From J051 sp040289295 (lineage in GTDB: Bacteria > Armatimonadota > Fimbriimonadia > Fimbriimonadales > ATM1), in NCBI GenBank assembly GCA_040289295.1, contig PSLA01000011.1, positions 10,780-74,779 on the forward strand: DNA of 64,000 nucleotides, read 5' to 3'. Below, one piece after another: positions 60,644 to 64,000 of this stretch. The notes under the pieces are model-generated. The model made no database searches. It was given only the letters and a program-made list of their open reading frames with translations, and was not told where the DNA came from. The translations under genes and the position numbers were made by a program. Every line of letters starts with the position of its first letter. The first letter of the stretch is position 1.

Positions 60644-61122
60644 GCGAGTATCGCTTCGCAATTCTTACGGTGAGCGACACACGCACGCTTGACACCGACG
60701 CAAGCGGTGACGCCATCGAGGATCAACTGCGCGACATGGGCGCTACCGACGTCGAACGGCAGCTCGTGCCCGACGAGCGCAGCCAGATCTCCGCCGCCAT
60801 CATCGCGCTCAGCGAGGGGCACGACATGGTGGTCACGACCGGAGGAACGGGCTTTGCCCCACGAGACGTTACGCCTGAAGCCACGCTCGACACGCTGGAC
60901 CGTGTTGCCGAGGGAATCGCACAACTCTTACGCCAACGCGGCGCACAGAGCACTGCGTTCGCCTGGCTAAGCAGGGGTGTTGCAGGCACGCGCGGGAGGA
61001 CGCTTGTCGTCAACCTTCCCGGCTCGCCGACTGGGGCACTCCAGGGCATACAAGCACTTGCACCGATCCTGCCGCACCTGCTCGATCAGCTCCGCGGCGG
61101 AGGACAGCACGACGCACTGTGA
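60640..61122 (+). CDS. MoaB/Mog-family molybdopterin adenylyltransferase
   Basis: 160 residues (TTG start overlapping moaC) with the MoCF-binding fold: RFAILTVSDTRTLDTDASGDAIEDQL, the VVTTGGTGFAPRDVTPEAT motif, and TLVVNLPGSPTGALQGIQALAPILPHLLDQLRGG. Activates molybdopterin by adenylylation before Mo insertion. MoaB and Mog cannot be separated from sequence alone. It overlaps tatD by four bases (GTGA). Confidence 0.92.
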   Translation: MSEYRFAILTVSDTRTLDTDASGDAIEDQLRDMGATDVERQLVPDERSQISAAIIALSEGHDMVVTTGGTGFAPRDVTPEATLDTLDRVAEGIAQLLRQRGAQSTAFAWLSRGVAGTRGRTLVVNLPGSPTGALQGIQALAPILPHLLDQLRGGGQHDAL

Positions 61123-61889
61123 TTGACACGCATTGCCACCTCAACTTCGCGGACGCCTTTCCGGACCCTGCGGGTGCGATAGAACGGGCGAAGAAAAACG
61201 GCGTCGGGGCGTTGATCGTTGTCGGTTGTGACGAACCCACCTCGCGCAGAGCTCTCGAACTCGCTGAAGAACACGACGAGGTCTATGCGTGCATCGGTTG
61301 GCATCCAAACTATGCCGCAACCTTCGATGACACGTCCGTCGCCGTCGTCGAGAAAATGGCGTCCCACCCGAAAGCGGTCGCGATCGGCGAGGTGGGGCTG
61401 GATTACCACTGGAACCACGCGACGCCCGAGCTGCAGCGGCGTTGCACACTGATGCAACTCCAACTTGCGGCCGACCTCGGAATGACCGCGGTGTTCCATT
61501 GCCGCGATGCGTGGGACGACCTGCTCGACTGGCTCGAGGCGGACGCGCCAAGGCCGCCAAGGATGGTGTTTCACTGTTTCAGCGGAAACCAAGAGCATGC
61601 GCGTCGGGCGCTCAAGCTGGGCGGCTTCCTGGGCGTTGATGGGCCGCTTACCTACCCAAAGAACGAACTGCTGCGCTCCATCGTGGGTAACACGCCACAA
61701 GAGCATATCTTGATCGAGACCGACTCTCCGTACCTCACCCCGCACCCCTATCGCGGCAAGCCGAACGAGCCTGCACTCCTGCCGCTCGTCAACCGCGCGC
61801 TTGCCGATGCGCTCGGCATTTCGCCAGAAGAGTGTGCTCGTGTGACCACCGACAACGCGCGCGCGGCGTTTCCATCGCTCGCGATCTGA
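61119..61889 (+). CDS. TatD-family metal-dependent hydrolase
   Basis: 256-residue amidohydrolase-fold 3'-5' nuclease/deoxyribonuclease-like protein. Metal ligands in IDTHCHLNF (start GTG), AIGEVGLDYHW, FHCRDAW, FHCFSGN and the C-terminal LIETDSPYLTPHPYRGKPNEP are all present. Lengths match YcfH/TatD. Fourth step of a tight operon moaC-moaB-tatD-pepF, though pepF has its own promoter-like box. Confidence 0.94.
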   Translation: MIDTHCHLNFADAFPDPAGAIERAKKNGVGALIVVGCDEPTSRRALELAEEHDEVYACIGWHPNYAATFDDTSVAVVEKMASHPKAVAIGEVGLDYHWNHATPELQRRCTLMQLQLAADLGMTAVFHCRDAWDDLLDWLEADAPRPPRMVFHCFSGNQEHARRALKLGGFLGVDGPLTYPKNELLRSIVGNTPQEHILIETDSPYLTPHPYRGKPNEPALLPLVNRALADALGISPEECARVTTDNARAAFPSLAI

Positions 61890-61903
61890 GCTGCTTCACT
61901 CGC

Positions 61904-61909
61904 CATAAT
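61904..61909 (+). promoter_or_regulatory. CATAAT -10-like box for pepF, probably leaderless
   Basis: CATAAT (5 of 6 to TATAAT) ends 6 bases before the ATG at 61916. Transcription would start at the start codon. No Shine-Dalgarno is present in the 26-bp space after tatD. Confidence 0.5.
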
Positions 61910-61915
61910 CGCGCC

Positions 61916-63691
61916 ATGAGCACAGCGACAACCCTTCCCTCTTGGAACACCGATACCGTCTTCTCGGGCATCGAAGGCGACGACTTCCGAGCAGCCCGCA
62001 ACGACTGGGCGGCTCGCGTCGAGGATCTTGAGGCGTTGCTCGACGCCTCTGAAGGCAGACACGACGCAGCCGCGTTGGCGACCTTCCTTCAAGCGCTGAA
62101 TGAAGCGCTCGAAACGGGGCGAACTCTCAGCGCGTTTATTCAATGCTTCGTGTCAACCGATTCGCGCAACGAAGCCGCCCTTGCCGCGCACAGCGAAATG
62201 CAGCCGTGGATGGCGCGCATGCGCAAGGTGAACGCGAGACTGGTGAACTGGGTCGGGAAAGTTGATATCGACGCTGCAATGCAAGACGCGCCCGTGCTGC
62301 GAGAGCACGAGTTCGTTCTTCGGCGCATGGCAAAAGAAGCACAGCATCAGATGAGCATGGCGGAGGAGGCGCTGGCGGCCGACCTTGATATCACCGGCGG
62401 CTCGGCGTGGAGTCGTCTACGCGACAACCTCACGTCGCAACTTACCGTGTCAGTCCGGTTCGCAGACCGAACCGAACGCATGACGATGACCCAGGCGCGA
62501 AACCTCGCACACCGCAAGAGTCGAGAGGAACGAAAGGCGGGCTACGATGCAGAGCTCGAGACGTGGAGCCGCAACGAGACCGTGTTCGCCGCGGCTATGA
62601 ACAGCGTCAAGGGGCAGGTGCTAACGCTGTCGAAGCGTCGGGGCTGGGATTCGCCGCTCGACGAGACGCTCTTCTACAACAACATGGATCGCCAGTCGCT
62701 CGATGTGATGCTTTCGTCTGCGCGCGAATCACTGCCCACATTCCGCCGTTACCTCCACGCTAAGGCGAAGGCGATTGGACTGGATCGGCTGTCGTGGTTC
62801 GATTTGTTCGCGCCCGTCGGCGCCGAGGACACCTGGCAGTACGACCGAGCGCAGCAGTTCGTCAAAGAGCGGTTCGCAAAGTTTTCCGACAAGATGGGCA
62901 GCATGGCGACACGCGCGTTCCGTGAGAACTGGATTGACGTGCCGCCGAAGGATGGCAAGCGGGACGGCGCTTTTTGCATCGGGCTCCGCGGTGACGAGTC
63001 GCGCATCCTGCTCAACTATGAGCCCACCTTCAATTGGGTGGGCACGCTGGCACACGAGCTCGGACACGCGTATCACAACCTCTGCCTGAGCCACCGCACG
63101 CCGTTGCAGAGGATGACGCCGATGACGCTCGCCGAAACCGCTAGCATCTTCTGCGAGCAGATCGTGCGCCGTGGAGCGCTCGAAGAAGCGCCAGACGACG
63201 TCGCGCTTGCAATCCTTGAAGACGCGCTTCGGGCTGCGAGCCAAGTGGTCGTAGACATCTTAAGCCGCTATCAATTCGAAAGTCGCTGCTTCGAGCACCG
63301 AGAAAAGCGTGAACTGTCAGTTTCGGAGATGTGCGAGATCATGCTGGAGGCTCAGCGCGCGACGTACGGCGACGGCATTGACGAGGAGGCGCTTCATCCT
63401 TACATGTGGGCGGCGAAGCCGCACTACTACAGCTCCATGCGATCGTTCTACAACTTTCCATACATGTTCGGCTTGCTGTTCGGTCTCGGCCTGTTCGCGC
63501 AGTATCAAAGATCGCAGCAGGCGTTTCTCGAAGTTTACGACGACCTACTGTCGTCCACCGGCATGGCGGACGCGGCATCGCTGGCGGCACGCTTTGAGAT
63601 TGACATTCGCAAGCCGGACTTCTGGCGTTCCAGCCTTAATGTGATCGCCCAGGACGTCGAACGCTACGAGTCGCTCGTCGCTTCGCTCTGA
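61916..63691 (+). CDS. pepF: M3 family oligoendopeptidase (PepF type)
   Basis: 591 residues from ATG 61916. Zinc-binding HELGH in LAHELGHAYHN, third ligand Glu downstream in MTLAETASIFCEQI, plus the PepF/M3B C-terminal NFPYMFGLLFGLGLFAQYQRS. No signal peptide: cytoplasmic peptide turnover. A longer frame to 61832 would lie inside tatD, so I reject it. Its 3' end overlaps a small convergent ORF by 28 bases. Confidence 0.93.
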   Translation: MSTATTLPSWNTDTVFSGIEGDDFRAARNDWAARVEDLEALLDASEGRHDAAALATFLQALNEALETGRTLSAFIQCFVSTDSRNEAALAAHSEMQPWMARMRKVNARLVNWVGKVDIDAAMQDAPVLREHEFVLRRMAKEAQHQMSMAEEALAADLDITGGSAWSRLRDNLTSQLTVSVRFADRTERMTMTQARNLAHRKSREERKAGYDAELETWSRNETVFAAAMNSVKGQVLTLSKRRGWDSPLDETLFYNNMDRQSLDVMLSSARESLPTFRRYLHAKAKAIGLDRLSWFDLFAPVGAEDTWQYDRAQQFVKERFAKFSDKMGSMATRAFRENWIDVPPKDGKRDGAFCIGLRGDESRILLNYEPTFNWVGTLAHELGHAYHNLCLSHRTPLQRMTPMTLAETASIFCEQIVRRGALEEAPDDVALAILEDALRAASQVVVDILSRYQFESRCFEHREKRELSVSEMCEIMLEAQRATYGDGIDEEALHPYMWAAKPHYYSSMRSFYNFPYMFGLLFGLGLFAQYQRSQQAFLEVYDDLLSSTGMADAASLAARFEIDIRKPDFWRSSLNVIAQDVERYESLVASL

Positions 63692-63834
63692 GGCGACAGC
63701 CCGCTCCAGAGCCTGCGCAGCACGAACACACCCCCCCACAGCGGCGGAGAGAATGCTGCAGTAACCGGGCGCCCGTAGATGAATTCGCCGGTTGCAAACA
63801 GCTTCGCGTGCACCGTCACCGAACCGATGATCAT
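63664..63834 (-). CDS. Doubtful small ORF, 56 aa
   Basis: ATG 63834 to a stop at 63664, reading MIIGSVTVHAKLFATGEFIY and then GRPVTAAFSPPLWGGVFVLRR. The composition is protein-like and slightly hydrophobic. It overlaps pepF by 28 bases tail to tail. The frame stays open upstream without a better start, so it might be the end of a broken gene. No family recognised. Confidence 0.3.
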   Translation of the reverse strand: MIIGSVTVHAKLFATGEFIYGRPVTAAFSPPLWGGVFVLRRLWSGLSPQSEATSDS

Positions 63835-63880
63835 GCAGAGGACGGCTGGATCACTGAGCCATGCACAAGGATGGCGCCGC

Positions 63881-63920
63881 CAGGGACATACGCGGCGCTG
63901 CAGGGATATACGGGGCGCCG
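63881..63920. repeat. Two 20-bp tandem repeats
   Basis: CAGGGACATACGCGGCGCTG (63881-63900) and CAGGGATATACGGGGCGCCG (63901-63920), 17 of 20 identical. They lie in the spacer upstream of the right-edge gene's terminator hairpin. Confidence 0.6.
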
Positions 63921-63942
63921 CCGAGCTCGCGCCCGGCGGCGC
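63915..63942 (-). terminator. 9-bp GC hairpin downstream of the right-edge gene
   Basis: GCGCCGCCG (63915-63923) pairs with CGGCGGCGC (63934-63942). It lies 24 bases after the stop of the minus-strand gene at the edge, no T-run. Weak terminator candidate. Confidence 0.4.
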
Positions 63943-63966
63943 ACTCGGTGGCGTTCAAGCGACCGC

Positions 63967-64000
63967 TTAGCGCTTCCTGCGTCCGCGCAGAGCCAGCAGG
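63967..64000 (-). CDS. 3' end of a possible PEP-CTERM protein
   Basis: Only the last ten codons are in the window: LLALRGRRKR then TAA at 63967-63969. A hydrophobic Leu/Ala stretch followed by an Arg/Lys cluster at the very C-terminus is the ending of PEP-CTERM sorting signals recognised by exosortase. The call rests on this tail and on the hairpin just beyond it, so it is weak. Confidence 0.4.
   Translation of the reverse strand, partial: LLALRGRRKR

Noticed and set aside
61832..61915. N-terminal extension of pepF
   Set aside because: Lies inside tatD; the TATAAT-like box and family length favour ATG 61916.
1..64000. CRISPR arrays, rRNA, IS elements, prophage, defence systems
   Set aside because: No regularly spaced repeats, transposase, integrase, phage structural or defence genes were recognised on either strand.

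Overview
This window looks like part of a metagenome-assembled genome of a GC-rich, Gram-negative-type (diderm), flagellated bacterium. A 101-base run of N at 59032-59132 shows it is a scaffold. Diderm character is clear from lpxD/lpxC/fabZ/lpxA/lpxB, an MsbA-like flippase, BamA, a Skp/OmpH chaperone and TamB. Many genes overlap by 1-4 bases and start with GTG or TTG. A possible PEP-CTERM sorting tail lies at the right edge. The gene mix fits Armatimonadota (a Fimbriimonadia-like lineage), but that placement is inference and would need marker-gene phylogeny. No IS element, prophage, CRISPR array or rRNA was seen.

Layout. 0.1-2.3 kb: FliA/WhiG sigma factor, a small disordered protein and a SurA-like lipoprotein. 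2.4-8.8 kb (-): a tight operon with an O-antigen-ligase-like protein, a Wzz-like protein, CCA tRNA nucleotidyltransferase, an S9 peptidase and a small hypothetical. 9.0-11.7 kb (+): a lipoprotein, then ruvA-ruvB. 11.7-12.9 kb (-): a degenerate YchF-like GTPase behind a tiny membrane ORF. 12.9-28.3 kb (+): lipA, tamB, an ECF sigma factor, bamA, skp, a lipoprotein, lpxD, lpxC, fabZ, lpxA, lpxB, msbA. A sigma-E-like promoter sits in front of the ECF gene, so one sigma factor may control its own synthesis and the envelope genes behind it. 28.4-32.0 kb (-): fumarylacetoacetase, a conserved protein of unknown function, a C1 aminopeptidase. tRNA-His(GUG) follows. 32.2-39.4 kb (-): a tripartite RND efflux operon framed by a Cys-rich secreted protein and a YHS-domain lipoprotein. 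39.5-47.2 kb: a transhydrogenase, a frameshifted sugar isomerase/epimerase, an archaeal-type methyltransferase, a SpoIIM-family protein, an unusual sigma factor, and a haloperoxidase whose signal peptide is out of frame. 47.3-56.9 kb (-): the flagellar operon flgB-flgC-fliE-fliF-fliG-fliH-fliI-fliJ-transglycosylase-motE-like-flhA. 57.0-59.0 kb: greA-lysS, cut by the gap. 59.2-63.7 kb: a redoxin-like protein (-), then moaC-moaB/mog-tatD-pepF (+). The right edge holds a doubtful small ORF and the tail of a possible PEP-CTERM protein.

The most notable points are: (1) the ECF sigma/BamA/Lpx supercluster with a recognisable sigma-E-type promoter; (2) a dispersed 27-bp GC-rich repeat that lies in spacers and also inside flagellar coding sequence (flgB, the fliI 3' end, the motE-like gene); (3) several TATAAT-like boxes placed so that transcripts would begin at or next to the start codon, suggesting leaderless mRNAs; (4) an exact 53-bp inverted copy of lysS sequence beside the scaffold gap, probably an assembly artefact; (5) a YchF relative without the P-loop lysine. 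No wholly new defence or mobile system was recognised.
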